Positions 17,285-25,491 of a stretch of DNA of 64,000 nucleotides are shown here, in pieces (the stretch's first letter is position 1; each line of letters starts with the position of its first letter). A program made the translations under genes and the position numbers. The DNA is from CBDDEH01 sp965226865 (lineage in GTDB: Bacteria > Chloroflexota > Dehalococcoidia > Lucifugimonadales > JAGWBF01), in assembly GCA_965226865.1 (NCBI GenBank), contig CBDDEH010000002.1, forward strand, positions 124,001 through 188,000, given 5' to 3'. The notes under the pieces are model-generated. The model saw only the letters and a list, made by a program, of their open reading frames with translations, was not told the origin of the DNA and did not search any database.

Positions 17285-18022
17285 ATGTTGCGCGCACTGA
17301 TCGTTGCGGATATCCACTCCAACCTCGAAGCACTTCTGGCGGTCTTGGAAGATGCCCGGAGTCGCGGCGGGTTCGATGAGCTTTGGTGCATGGGTGACGT
17401 GGTTGGATACGGGCCGAATCCGGCCGAATGCATCGAGATGCTACGCAGCCATGATGCCACGTGCGTTGCTGGTAACCACGACCTGGCGGCGGTGGGCAAG
17501 CTCAGTACTGCTACGTTCAATGACAACGCTGCCAGAGCAGCTATCTGGACTGGCAAACAGCTTTCCTCTGACGATGCTACGTTTCTGTCGACACTCCCCC
17601 AGGTGGCGTACAGAGGAGATTTCACCATAGTGCATGGCAGCCTTAGAGATCCCGTATGGGAATACCTGGTCTCTGATCCGGCGGCGAGGGGCACCTTCGA
17701 GCTTTTGGATACCCGGTTTTGTCTGGTTGGGCATTCCCACTTACCTTTTGTCCGCCGCGAAGGGCTCGATTTCGAACAGTTCCCGGAGGACACCCAAGTA
17801 AATATCTCCAAAGGCGACGATGGGGAACGGATTATCATCAACCCCGGAGGTGTCGGCCAGCCCAGGGACGGAGACCCCAAGCCCAGCTACGCCATCTACG
17901 ACGGAGAAAGGGCCACGCTACAGCGACACAGGGTCACCTACGACATCACGATCACCCAGGAGAAGATGCGTGACGCTGACCTACCTGAGCCTCTGATCAC
18001 CCGCCTCAACTTCGGCCGCTAG
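17285..18022 (+). CDS. Metallophosphoesterase (YfcE/MJ0936-like)
   Basis: 245 residues from ATG 17285, chosen because GGAGGT stands directly upstream; the open frame reaches back to 17177 inside thiL. All metal-binding blocks of the calcineurin-like family are present in order: DIHSN, GDVVGYGPNP, AGNHD, FTIVHGS and LVGHSHLPF, then NPGGVGQPRDGDP. The dinuclear metal centre hydrolyses phosphodiesters or monoesters; the GYGPNP variant is typical of small cytosolic phosphodiesterases of undefined substrate. Single-gene unit divergent from thiL. Confidence 0.93.
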   Translation: MLRALIVADIHSNLEALLAVLEDARSRGGFDELWCMGDVVGYGPNPAECIEMLRSHDATCVAGNHDLAAVGKLSTATFNDNAARAAIWTGKQLSSDDATFLSTLPQVAYRGDFTIVHGSLRDPVWEYLVSDPAARGTFELLDTRFCLVGHSHLPFVRREGLDFEQFPEDTQVNISKGDDGERIIINPGGVGQPRDGDPKPSYAIYDGERATLQRHRVTYDITITQEKMRDADLPEPLITRLNFGR

Positions 18023-18047
18023 CCTGTCAGGACTCCGTTTAGCTTGC

Positions 18048-18077
18048 TTGACCCTACGAACAGGCTGTCCATATAAT
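18048..18077 (+). promoter_or_regulatory. Sigma-70-type promoter for tRNA-Lys
   Basis: TTGACC (18048-18053), 18-bp spacer, TATAAT (18072-18077), a near-consensus pair. The predicted start lies ~15 bp before the mature tRNA 5' end at 18092. Confidence 0.8.
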
Positions 18078-18091
18078 GAGACTCGACCTCT

Positions 18092-18167
18092 GGCCCGCTA
18101 GCTCAATTGGAAGAGCAGCTGACTCTTAATCAGCAGGTTCTCGGTTCGATCCCGAGGCGGGTCACCA
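18092..18167 (+). tRNA. tRNA-Lys (anticodon CTT)
   Basis: 76 nt including an encoded CCA end. The acceptor stem GGCCCGC pairs with GCGGGTC (one G-T). The D-arm is GCTCAATTGGAAGAGC, the anticodon stem GCTGA/TCAGC encloses loop CTCTTAA with anticodon CTT, and the T-arm is CTCGGTTCGATCCCGAG. All four stems fold. No terminator T-run is visible downstream. Confidence 0.95.
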
Positions 18168-18403
18168 TATTCTTAGCCGCATTGTGTGCCTTTTATTAAG
18201 GGGTATTGCCTTCGGCGTTTAATAACAAGCTTATATATTTAAATCTCGCTTAATATAGCTGGTGACTCAGATGTAAAGAGTCGTTTCGGTCACGAAGAAG
18301 TTCTTCCTAATCTACAATGAATCAGAGAATCAGGTGCAAAGCAAGTACTCTCTCCAGCGTTCCCAGAGTAGAGACATCGGGTAAATCGGAGGTATAGCGT
18401 CTT

Positions 18404-20038
18404 ATGGCCGTGATGACGGGCGGGCGGGCAGTCGTGGAATCCCTTAAGTTGCAAGGGACAGACCTCCTGTTTGGTATCATTTCGATACACAACATAGACC
18501 TCCTGGATACTCTGTACGATGCCCAGAGTTCGATCAAATACATCGGAGGTCGAACGGAGCAGGGATGCGGCCACATGGCCGACGGTTACGCCAGGGCCAG
18601 CGGAAGGCCCGGTGTTTTCTTAACCAGCACAGGCCCCGGTGCCGCCAACGCCATGGGCTCAATGGGAGAGGCGTACCACTCCAGCTCGCCGATCCTGGAA
18701 ATCACGACCAACGTCCCCAAGGAGCTCGTAAATCGCCGACGAGGCTTCACCCACGAACCCAAAAACCAGTTGGAGATGTTCCGCTCAGTCACCGACTGGA
18801 ACGCTCTGATCACTGAGGTCGAGTCGATTCCGGACCACATCGACGAGGCCCTTCGGCGTTTCAAGACCCGGAGGCCCAGGCCGATAGAGCTTGAAATCCC
18901 TACCGACCTTTTTCTACAGGAAGCGGATGTGGAGATGGGGCCACCGGAAATGGTCGAACCGCCTCAAGGGGACCCAGCCATGATCGAGAAGGCCGCCGTG
19001 GCGCTCGGAAAGGCGAAGAGACCCCTGATTTACGCAGGAGAAGAGGTTATCCGGTGCGGTGGGACCGACGAGCTTATAAAGCTGGCGGAACTTCTGTCGG
19101 CGCCGGTGGTCACAGGCGACGGCGGCAAGGGAGCCTTTCCAGAGGACCATCCTCTCTGTCTGGGTCCGGCCCTTGGGGAAAGCATATGGGGCCGAAACCC
19201 GGTAACGGAGTTCATCAGGACATGCGACGTGGTGCTGGTGGCGGGGTCGATACTCGGCTATAAGTCAACCGTGTTGATGGATATTCAACTGCCCGAAACG
19301 CTGATCCATATACTGATGGACGAAAACGGCTTTGGTTTGAACTACGCTGCCGCCATACCTATCGTAGCCAATTCCCAGAAGGCCCTTAGTCACATCATTT
19401 GCCTCCTGGGTGATAAAGACGTGGACAAGGGTGGTTTATACCGAAACGAGATAGCCGAGATGCTGGCGCAGATCTACGCCAGCATCAAGGAGCAGTGGCC
19501 CAGTGAGCTGCGGACTCTGGAGGCCATTCGCGACACGTTGCCCGAAAACACTATTACATGCTGGGACGCTACTGTGCCCGCGTACAGGGCATCCAGGCTG
19601 TTCAAGATACACCAGCCCCGCACCTTCATGAACCCAATCTGGGGAGGATTAGGATTCGGTTTTCCAGCCTCGCTCGGCGCAAAAACAGCTATGCCTCGAA
19701 CCCCTGTTCTCTGCGTGACCGGCGATGGCGGATTCCAGTACAACGTACAGGAGCTAGCGACGGCGGCTCAATACGGGATCACCCCTGTGGTCCTGATGGT
19801 CAACGACAACGCATGGGGCATACTAAAGCAGCGCCAGAAAGAGCAGCTCAAAGGACGATTGATCGGTACTGAGTTGGTAAACCCAGACTTCGTCAAACTA
19901 TTCGAGTCGTATGGATTCGAAGCTACTCGCGTTAGAACGGCGGATGAAATGACCAAGGCCCTTGATTCGGCGATACATTCCAACCGGTTGCAGTTGATCG
20001 AAGCCCAGATACCCGACGGCTTCGCCAGCTTCAGATAA
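18404..20038 (+). CDS. Thiamine-diphosphate-dependent enzyme (acetolactate synthase-like)
   Basis: 544 residues with the three-domain plan of the acetohydroxyacid synthase/benzoylformate decarboxylase family. The catalytic Glu is in GGRTEQGCGHMADGYAR, followed by GVFLTSTGPGAANAMG; the middle domain contains GGKGAFPEDHPLCLGPAL. The TPP motif is CVTGDGGFQYNVQELATAA…VNDNAWG. Conserved blocks are intact, so it is likely active, but the substrate cannot be read from motifs: no ilvN-type regulatory subunit is adjacent, arguing against ordinary branched-chain acetolactate synthase. It is 14 bp upstream of an Asp/Glu-racemase-like gene, suggesting a joint pathway on small 2-oxo or malonate-like acids (inference). 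Confidence 0.85.
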   Translation: MAVMTGGRAVVESLKLQGTDLLFGIISIHNIDLLDTLYDAQSSIKYIGGRTEQGCGHMADGYARASGRPGVFLTSTGPGAANAMGSMGEAYHSSSPILEITTNVPKELVNRRRGFTHEPKNQLEMFRSVTDWNALITEVESIPDHIDEALRRFKTRRPRPIELEIPTDLFLQEADVEMGPPEMVEPPQGDPAMIEKAAVALGKAKRPLIYAGEEVIRCGGTDELIKLAELLSAPVVTGDGGKGAFPEDHPLCLGPALGESIWGRNPVTEFIRTCDVVLVAGSILGYKSTVLMDIQLPETLIHILMDENGFGLNYAAAIPIVANSQKALSHIICLLGDKDVDKGGLYRNEIAEMLAQIYASIKEQWPSELRTLEAIRDTLPENTITCWDATVPAYRASRLFKIHQPRTFMNPIWGGLGFGFPASLGAKTAMPRTPVLCVTGDGGFQYNVQELATAAQYGITPVVLMVNDNAWGILKQRQKEQLKGRLIGTELVNPDFVKLFESYGFEATRVRTADEMTKALDSAIHSNRLQLIEAQIPDGFASFR

Positions 20039-20052
20039 GTACGGAGGCCCAA

Positions 20053-20823
20053 ATGTACGGCTGGAGAGCCCGGATAGGAATAATCCTAACAGCACCCAAT
20101 TCGGTCTGTGAGCCGGAACTGAACCGCATGGCTCCCGAGGGCGTGTCGATCCATGCTGTCCGGATGATTCCCTCGCCAGGCGCAGGGTCGGTGACAGAGT
20201 TGTACCGCTCGGCCAAAGCCAGAGGTACGACCGTGGACCCAGACCAACTGGCGAGGGCCAACGAGAGCCTACCCATGGTCGCCAGCGTCTTGGGCCATAT
20301 CAAGCCGGATATGGTCGTCCTGGCCCACACGCTTGGAAGCATGATCAAAGGCCCCGACTACGATGACGAGCTTATCTCTATCATAGAAAAAGAAGCCGGC
20401 TGCTCAGGGTTGACAACAGCCAAAGCTACGGTCATGGCACTAAAGGCTATGAACATCCAAAGGGTCTGTGTGGCGGCCCCCTACCCGGAAGAACTGACTC
20501 ATCTGGATAAGCTGTTCCTCGAGCAAGCCATGCCAGGACTCCAAGTTATAAACGAACTGGCTCTCGACATGGACACGGCCCTGGACATTGGAAATCTCGA
20601 GCCCTCCTCAGCCTATCAAGCCGCGAGAGATGTGGACCGCAAAGACGCACAGGCCATTTTTCTCAGCGGCACCAATTGGCACACGATGGAAGCCATCGAA
20701 CCGATAGAACGTGACCTTGGTAAGCCTGTAATCGCCGCTAATCAAGTAACGTTATGGGCCGCGCTTCGTATGCTTGGCATTAAGGGCGAGAGCGGTCACG
20801 GTACCCTCTTCAGTCAGACATAA
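20053..20823 (+). CDS. Maleate isomerase/arylmalonate decarboxylase-like protein lacking both Cys
   Basis: 256 residues of the Asp/Glu racemase superfamily: GIILTAPNSVCEPELNRMAP at the N-terminus, GPDYDDELISIIEKEAGC, and LSGTNWHTMEAIEPIERDLG then KPVIAANQVTLWAALRMLG near the end. In maleate isomerases and related enzymes the two catalytic cysteines lie in blocks like ACTSGS and SCTN. Here these read AHTLGS and SGTN, so both are replaced (His and Gly). It could be a decarboxylase with altered chemistry, a binding protein or a non-catalytic partner. It follows the TPP enzyme with a 14-bp gap and ends the unit. Confidence 0.75.
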   Translation: MYGWRARIGIILTAPNSVCEPELNRMAPEGVSIHAVRMIPSPGAGSVTELYRSAKARGTTVDPDQLARANESLPMVASVLGHIKPDMVVLAHTLGSMIKGPDYDDELISIIEKEAGCSGLTTAKATVMALKAMNIQRVCVAAPYPEELTHLDKLFLEQAMPGLQVINELALDMDTALDIGNLEPSSAYQAARDVDRKDAQAIFLSGTNWHTMEAIEPIERDLGKPVIAANQVTLWAALRMLGIKGESGHGTLFSQT

Positions 20824-20862
20824 ACGGTTAGGGTATCAACACCGGTGACGGCACACCGAGAC

Positions 20863-20891
20863 TTGACTAATCGATTGCGAAATTGTATTAA
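20863..20891 (+). promoter_or_regulatory. Candidate promoter for the response regulator gene
   Basis: TTGACT (20863-20868), 17-bp spacer, TATTAA (20886-20891). The -35 matches 5 of 6 and the -10 matches 4 of 6 positions; it stands 42 bp before the GTG start. Confidence 0.55.
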
Positions 20892-20932
20892 CGAGTGTAA
20901 ATTGTGCAAAGGAAGAAAAGAGAGTCACCGAC

Positions 20933-21619
20933 GTGGTTTCTAAAAGAATTCTGGTCGCAGACGACGATCCAAATAACGTCTCAGATCTGACTGAGTGGCT
21001 GGAAGGGGAGGGCTACGAGGTCATCAGTGCGGCCGACGGTACCACCGCCCTGCGGATTTTCTTCGAAAACGAACCTGCTTTAACAATTCTCGACCTGCGC
21101 ATGGACGACATGGCGGGTTTCCAATTGATCAGCCGTATCTGGGAGATGTCCGATACACCCACCCTGGTATTGAGCGCATTAGGCCGCGAAGACCATATGG
21201 TGCGTGGGCTCGACTTGACCACCGACCAGTACGTGGTCAAGCCAGTTTCGAAAGATACTTTTTTAGCTCGAGTCAGCCTTTTACTGGGAGACAATGTGCC
21301 GGTCCAGGAACAGGCTTCAGTCCACTCCGATTCGGCACTTACGCTAAACTTCCGTACTCATGAAGCGTTCGTGCGCGGACGTCCAGTACATTTGCTGCCA
21401 ACGGAGTTTCGCCTGCTCTCCCTTCTGGTTCGAAATGATAAAAAGGTCGTCAGCCACCAAGAGATTCTCAAGGTTGTATGGAGAGGAAAAGGTGGGTCGA
21501 TGGACAGCCTTAAGTGGTATGCCTCATCCCTTCGAAAAAAACTGGAAGACGATGCGCGGAATCCCCGTCAGCTTGTGACGGTTCGCAACCTTGGTTACTG
21601 CTACATTTCCCCAGATTGA
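20933..21619 (+). CDS. OmpR/PhoB-family response regulator
   Basis: 228 residues from a GTG with GGAAGAAAAG upstream. The receiver domain (1-120) has the acidic pocket DDD at 10-12, phospho-acceptor Asp54 in LTILDLRMDD, the Ser in LVLSA and the Lys in VVKPVS. The C-terminal winged helix (~130-226) has LLPTEFRLLSLLVRND and VRNLGYCYI, the DNA-binding trans_reg_C fold. No histidine kinase is adjacent; the kinase at 31932-32642 belongs to the NarX type, so it is not the obvious partner. Confidence 0.93.
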   Translation: MVSKRILVADDDPNNVSDLTEWLEGEGYEVISAADGTTALRIFFENEPALTILDLRMDDMAGFQLISRIWEMSDTPTLVLSALGREDHMVRGLDLTTDQYVVKPVSKDTFLARVSLLLGDNVPVQEQASVHSDSALTLNFRTHEAFVRGRPVHLLPTEFRLLSLLVRNDKKVVSHQEILKVVWRGKGGSMDSLKWYASSLRKKLEDDARNPRQLVTVRNLGYCYISPD

Positions 21620-21657
21620 TGAAATTGGGGATCGACACTTAACCGGAGATAACGTAG

Positions 21658-21849
21658 TTGACGGTAAATCGCGAGACCGTAAGAGCTATTCTTCTGGAAC
21701 TTGGCGGGATAACTGTGACTGGTGAAGAGCTGGACGCGCTAGTCCCCGCCGTTCAGGCCTATGTCGACTCCATCGCCAAGCTAGAGGCCGACCTGGACCT
21801 GACCCAGGTGCCTCCCGGCCTCGTCTTTCGGGCCGATCCGGGGAGATAG
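21658..21849 (+). CDS. GatC/AtzG-like small protein
   Basis: 63 residues from TTG 21658 with GGAGA upstream. The sequence has LGGITVTGEELDALVPAVQA, then a helix and the C-terminal LTQVPPGLVFRADPGR, like the GatC/AtzG class of small helical proteins that wrap around amidase-signature enzymes. It lies 3 bp ahead of an amidase gene, the arrangement seen for AtzG-AtzE and GatC-GatA. Since no GatB gene is nearby, a stabilising subunit of a metabolic amidase is more likely than tRNA amidotransferase. Confidence 0.65.
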   Translation: MTVNRETVRAILLELGGITVTGEELDALVPAVQAYVDSIAKLEADLDLTQVPPGLVFRADPGR

Positions 21850-21852
21850 GAT

Positions 21853-23331
21853 TTGTCTAACCTAGACCTGCTATCCAAGTCAATCTCGGAGATGGCCAAC
21901 CTGATACGCACTAAAGCCGTATCTCCGGTGGACTTGGTCAATGCCGAGCTAGAGCACATAAGCAGCCTGAACCCCTGCACCAACTCGTTTATAACTATCC
22001 TCAGCGACCAAGCGCTTCAGAGAGCAAGAGAACTGGAAGACGAGCTAGCAGCTGGAAGCTACCGGGGCCCCCTTCATGGAATACCATTCGCCGTCAAGGA
22101 CAACATCTGCACTGGTGGTATTAAAACTACCGCCGGTTCCAAGATACTGGCCGATTGGGTACCCGACGAGGATGCGCCGGTGGTGACGAAGATGAAGGAT
22201 GCTGGGGCTATCCTAATAGGAAAAGAGAACCTGTCCGAGTTCGCCGCCGGGGCAGCAGGGGCCAACATCCACTACGGCGATATCCACAACCCCTGGGACC
22301 TTAGCCGTATATCAGGAGGCTCCAGCGGTGGCTCCGGTGCCAACGTGGCGTCCTTCCAGACCTTCGTTTCATTTGGCACCGACGGCGGCGGGTCAGTGCG
22401 AATTCCCGCCTCTCTATGTGGCGCCGTCGGGCTGAAAGCCACCTACGGCAGGGTCAGCTTGCGAGGAGCAATCCCGCCCTATGTAAACCGGGATCACATC
22501 GGTCCAATAACGCGGTCCGTCGAGGACTCCGCCCTCGTACTCCAAGCCGTAGCTGGATACGACGACCTGGACCCCACTTCGGTGCCAGTCCCAGTTCCCA
22601 ACTACCGGGCCGAGCTAGAGCCTAGTCTCAAGGGACTTGTGATGGGCATACCCACGAACTATTATTTCGACCTTGTCGACCCGGAGGTGGAGAAGGCGGT
22701 ACGAGCAGCGATAGGTGTGCTGGAAGAGTTGGGTGTGGAGCCCAAAGAGGTGACTATAGACTTGATGGAGCATCTCGGTGTCGGTATGAACGTCGATATT
22801 CTGGTCTACCATGAGAAGTGGATCAAGAGCCGCCCAATGGACCTGGACCCAGAACTCTATTTCCGGATCCTGCCCTGGTACTGCATCAGAGCCGTAGATT
22901 ACGCAAAGGCCGAGAGGTACAGGCGTCTGCTGAAACAGGAGTTCGCGAGGGTGATGCGCGAGGTGGACTTTTTAGTGACGCCTACACTGCCACATGTAGC
23001 CTATCCAATAGGAGCCGAGAGCATTACTATCGACAGAAAAGAGATAGACCTCAAAGGGCCCGGGGTAGCGTCAAAAACCCTCGGCCGGCTTACACAGGCC
23101 AGCAATCAGACAGGCATACCGTCCATTACAGTGCCGTGCGGATTTAATTCGCAGGGTATGCCGATAGGGGTTCAGCTTATCGGCCGGCCGTTCGAGGAGG
23201 AGCTAATCCTACGAGCGGCCCATCACTATGAGACCACCTCATTCAATGGCAATGGCGCTGCCGTACCCACGGCCGTTTCCGCCATTATGTCTTCGCCAGA
23301 CTACGGAACTGGACTAGGAAAGACGCCGTAA
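21853..23331 (+). CDS. Amidase-signature family hydrolase
   Basis: 492 residues starting at TTG. The Ser-cisSer-Lys triad is visible: Lys in GIPFAVKDNICTGG (~residue 80), SGGSSGGSGANVA (~153-165) with the cis-Ser, and FGTDGGGSVRIPASLCG with the nucleophile Ser. The C-terminal NQTGIPSITVPCGF and PIGVQLIGRPFEEELILRAA are typical. It hydrolyses a carboxamide; the substrate is unknown. Coupled to the GatC-like gene; the 3' end overlaps a convergent small gene by 18 bp. Length and motifs are intact. Confidence 0.9.
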   Translation: MSNLDLLSKSISEMANLIRTKAVSPVDLVNAELEHISSLNPCTNSFITILSDQALQRARELEDELAAGSYRGPLHGIPFAVKDNICTGGIKTTAGSKILADWVPDEDAPVVTKMKDAGAILIGKENLSEFAAGAAGANIHYGDIHNPWDLSRISGGSSGGSGANVASFQTFVSFGTDGGGSVRIPASLCGAVGLKATYGRVSLRGAIPPYVNRDHIGPITRSVEDSALVLQAVAGYDDLDPTSVPVPVPNYRAELEPSLKGLVMGIPTNYYFDLVDPEVEKAVRAAIGVLEELGVEPKEVTIDLMEHLGVGMNVDILVYHEKWIKSRPMDLDPELYFRILPWYCIRAVDYAKAERYRRLLKQEFARVMREVDFLVTPTLPHVAYPIGAESITIDRKEIDLKGPGVASKTLGRLTQASNQTGIPSITVPCGFNSQGMPIGVQLIGRPFEEELILRAAHHYETTSFNGNGAAVPTAVSAIMSSPDYGTGLGKTP

Positions 23332-23628
23332 GGAGCCGAGAAGGCGCCTCAGGCCTGGGAAAACGACCTGCCTCAAAACAGCGTTTCGTACAGAGTATTC
23401 ATCCGGCAAGGCCGACATAGAGTTTAGCTGGAATGTATCGGTGGCTGGATTGAAGGAAACCTCAGATATCCCGGACAGACTCTGGAGCCCTCTCTTCACC
23501 CTTCGGACACACAAGCTATTACACATGAGCCCATCCACCCGCACGGACGTGATTGGGGCTCCTTCTCCGTCGGTGTGGACCAAAACCTGGGCATCAGGGG
23601 TTACGAAAAGATTTGCAAGCGATGGCAT
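23314..23628 (-). CDS. HMA-like small protein with CxxxC
   Basis: 104 residues. The core (residues ~30-65, VDGLMCNSLCVRRVKRGL, then LSGISEVSFNPATD) follows the heavy-metal-associated fold: strand, metal loop, helix with paired hydrophobics, strand. In true HMA domains the loop has CxxC; here it reads CNSLC, i.e. CxxxC, so metal binding is uncertain. The remaining residues show no motif. No strong ribosome site at 23628. It overlaps the convergent amidase gene by 18 bp. Resemblance is by pattern only. Confidence 0.5.
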   Translation of the reverse strand: MPSLANLFVTPDAQVLVHTDGEGAPITSVRVDGLMCNSLCVRRVKRGLQSLSGISEVSFNPATDTFQLNSMSALPDEYSVRNAVLRQVVFPGLRRLLGSLRRLS

Positions 23629-23694
23629 TGAAAACTATCCAGGGACAGGATTTTACCCCAGGATAGCATGTTGCAGGACTAGCCGCCAGGGAAA

Positions 23695-24093
23695 CTAGGC
23701 TTCCGCCAGCGCCCTGAGTTCAGCCCAACGCTCGCGGATGGCACGGACCTGCCGGGGGCCGAGGGTGGTCGTATCTGCGATTTCACTGACAGTCCAACCT
23801 TGATCCAAGCACTCGAGGATTTTATGGTTGCGGGTTCGCCACCTCTCCTCGCTCGTGCTCCTCGCGTTGATCCTAGAGTTTATATCCCGGGTAGATCGGC
23901 GGCGACGGCCATCGGCCCCAGGGCCATCTCCCGCTTCATCTCGGTAACCATTGCCATTGACCTCGGCGCTGGCAAGCACCGGAGGATTAATGTACCGGAT
24001 ATGGCCACATTGAACGCAGGTCCAGTCCCCAGCGTCTTCCTGAACCATGTCCCCAGAGCATTTTATGCAGCTTTTGAATCGCCAGAGAGCCAT
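23695..24093 (-). CDS. Zinc-ribbon and helix-turn-helix protein
   Basis: ~132 residues from ATG 24093 (AGGGGAG at good distance; an in-frame GTG lies 6 bases further up). The N-terminus is a zinc ribbon, CIKC…CVQC with 14 residues between pairs, followed by a low-complexity basic and Gly-rich linker (DGRRRRSTRD). The C-terminus has a helix-turn-helix of the kind found in resolvases and small regulators: KILECLDQGWTVSEIADTTT then RQVRAIRERWAEL. Likely a DNA- or RNA-binding regulator; target unknown. Confidence 0.65.
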   Translation of the reverse strand: MALWRFKSCIKCSGDMVQEDAGDWTCVQCGHIRYINPPVLASAEVNGNGYRDEAGDGPGADGRRRRSTRDINSRINARSTSEERWRTRNHKILECLDQGWTVSEIADTTTLGPRQVRAIRERWAELRALAEA

Positions 24094-24340
24094 ATTCACT
24101 CCCCTATCGGATGGTCTGCTCTAACTTAGCTCTCATTATTCACTCACTTCACAAGGGAAACCTATGGTGGTTTCCCCCTGATCGCTGGTGGGTTAACCCC
24201 CCATCATTTCTCGTATGGGTAATCTTGTTTCATCACAAGGACTCGGAAACGCAACAAGAAATCTGCTAAGATGTATTGGACACGGCAGGGGAACCAAGGC
24301 GTGATCAGATATTTTCGTATCCGTTAGGGGGGATCCGCTG

Positions 24341-24427
24341 GGGGAAGTGTCGGAACCGGTAGACGAGCATGATTTAGGATCATGTGCCCATTAGGGCGTG
24401 GGAGTTCGAGTCTCCCCTTCCCCACCA
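24341..24427 (+). tRNA. tRNA-Leu (anticodon TAG)
   Basis: 87 nt including CCA, class II tRNA with a long variable arm. Acceptor GGGGAAG/CTTCCCC, anticodon stem CATGA/TCATG with loop TTTAGGA (anticodon TAG), variable arm around GTGCCCATTAGGGCGT, T-arm GGGAGTTCGAGTCTCCC. It stands 65 bp before the ABC ATPase gene. Confidence 0.95.
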
Positions 24428-24492
24428 GGAAGGCATCCAAACACCGAACTTCCCCGTATTTTCTCTAGCCATCTCTAGCTGCCAGGAGACCA

Positions 24493-25491
24493 ATGCCAAG
24501 ACTACTCGAAGTCGAAGGCCTGAAGACCCACTTCTTCACGGACGATGGGGTCGTCAAAGCTGTCGACGGTGTGTCCTTCGACCTGGAGGAGGGTGAAATC
24601 CTGGGTCTGGTGGGGGAAAGCGGCTGTGGAAAGAGCGTTACTGCCCTTTCCTTAATGCGCCTGGTACCTTACCCACCTGGCAGGATCATCGGTGGCACAA
24701 TACTCTTCAACGGCAAGGACATACTGCAGATCCCGGACGGGCAGATGCGACGCATAAGGGGCAAGCAGTTTTCTATGGTCTTTCAGGAACCCATGACTTC
24801 CCTCAACCCGGTACTTTCGATCGAGCGCCAGCTAACCGAAACTCTGGAACTTCACTTGAAGATGTCAAGGTCTGCTGCTCGGAAGGAAGCCGTTCGCCGC
24901 CTTGAACAGGTGGGGATCCCAGACCCTGAGCGGCGCATCAAGCAATACCCTCATCAGTTCAGCGGAGGTATGCGTCAAAGGGTCATGATCGCCATGGCTC
25001 TAAGCTGCAACCCGAGGCTGATCATCGCGGATGAGCCAACAACCGCATTGGACGTTACGATCCAGGCCCAGATCCTGGAGCTAATGCAAGACCTGACCAA
25101 GGAGTCTGGGGTTTCTCTCATAGTAATCACACATAACCTGGGAATAGTGGCCCGTTACGCAAATAGGGTCAATATCATGTATGCCGGCAAGATCATCGAG
25201 CGGGGAAACGCAAGGGATATATATGCCAAACCCAGCCATCCCTATACCATCGGGCTGCTGAACTCCGTACCAAGACTCGACCTTCCAAGAAAAACCAAGC
25301 TGGACCCCATCGAGGGCCAGCCACCGGATCTGACCAATCTGCCTATAGGGTGCTCATTCAGGGAGCGCTGTAAATACGCTATCGAGAGATGCGCCGAAGA
25401 AGTACCTCCCCTTGAGCCAGTGGAGAATGGTCATCTTTCAGCCTGCTTCGTGTCGGACCAGTTGGTATCGGCAGCGAGGGAAACCGGATGA
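24493..25491 (+). CDS. Peptide/nickel ABC transporter ATPase (OppD/DppD type)
   Basis: 332 residues. Walker A GLVGESGCGKSVTALS, Q-loop FQEPMTSLNPV, signature QFSGGMRQRVMIAMAL, Walker B LIIADEPTTALDV and the H-loop VITHNLG are all present. The C-terminal oligopeptide-ABC extension carries Cys residues (CSFRERCKYAIERC and a later SAC), the four-Cys arrangement reported to hold an iron-sulfur cluster in some OppD proteins. It energises uptake of peptides or similar solutes. Overlaps the next gene by 4 bp (ATGA). No permease or binding-protein gene is in the window. Confidence 0.93.
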   Translation: MPRLLEVEGLKTHFFTDDGVVKAVDGVSFDLEEGEILGLVGESGCGKSVTALSLMRLVPYPPGRIIGGTILFNGKDILQIPDGQMRRIRGKQFSMVFQEPMTSLNPVLSIERQLTETLELHLKMSRSAARKEAVRRLEQVGIPDPERRIKQYPHQFSGGMRQRVMIAMALSCNPRLIIADEPTTALDVTIQAQILELMQDLTKESGVSLIVITHNLGIVARYANRVNIMYAGKIIERGNARDIYAKPSHPYTIGLLNSVPRLDLPRKTKLDPIEGQPPDLTNLPIGCSFRERCKYAIERCAEEVPPLEPVENGHLSACFVSDQLVSAARETG

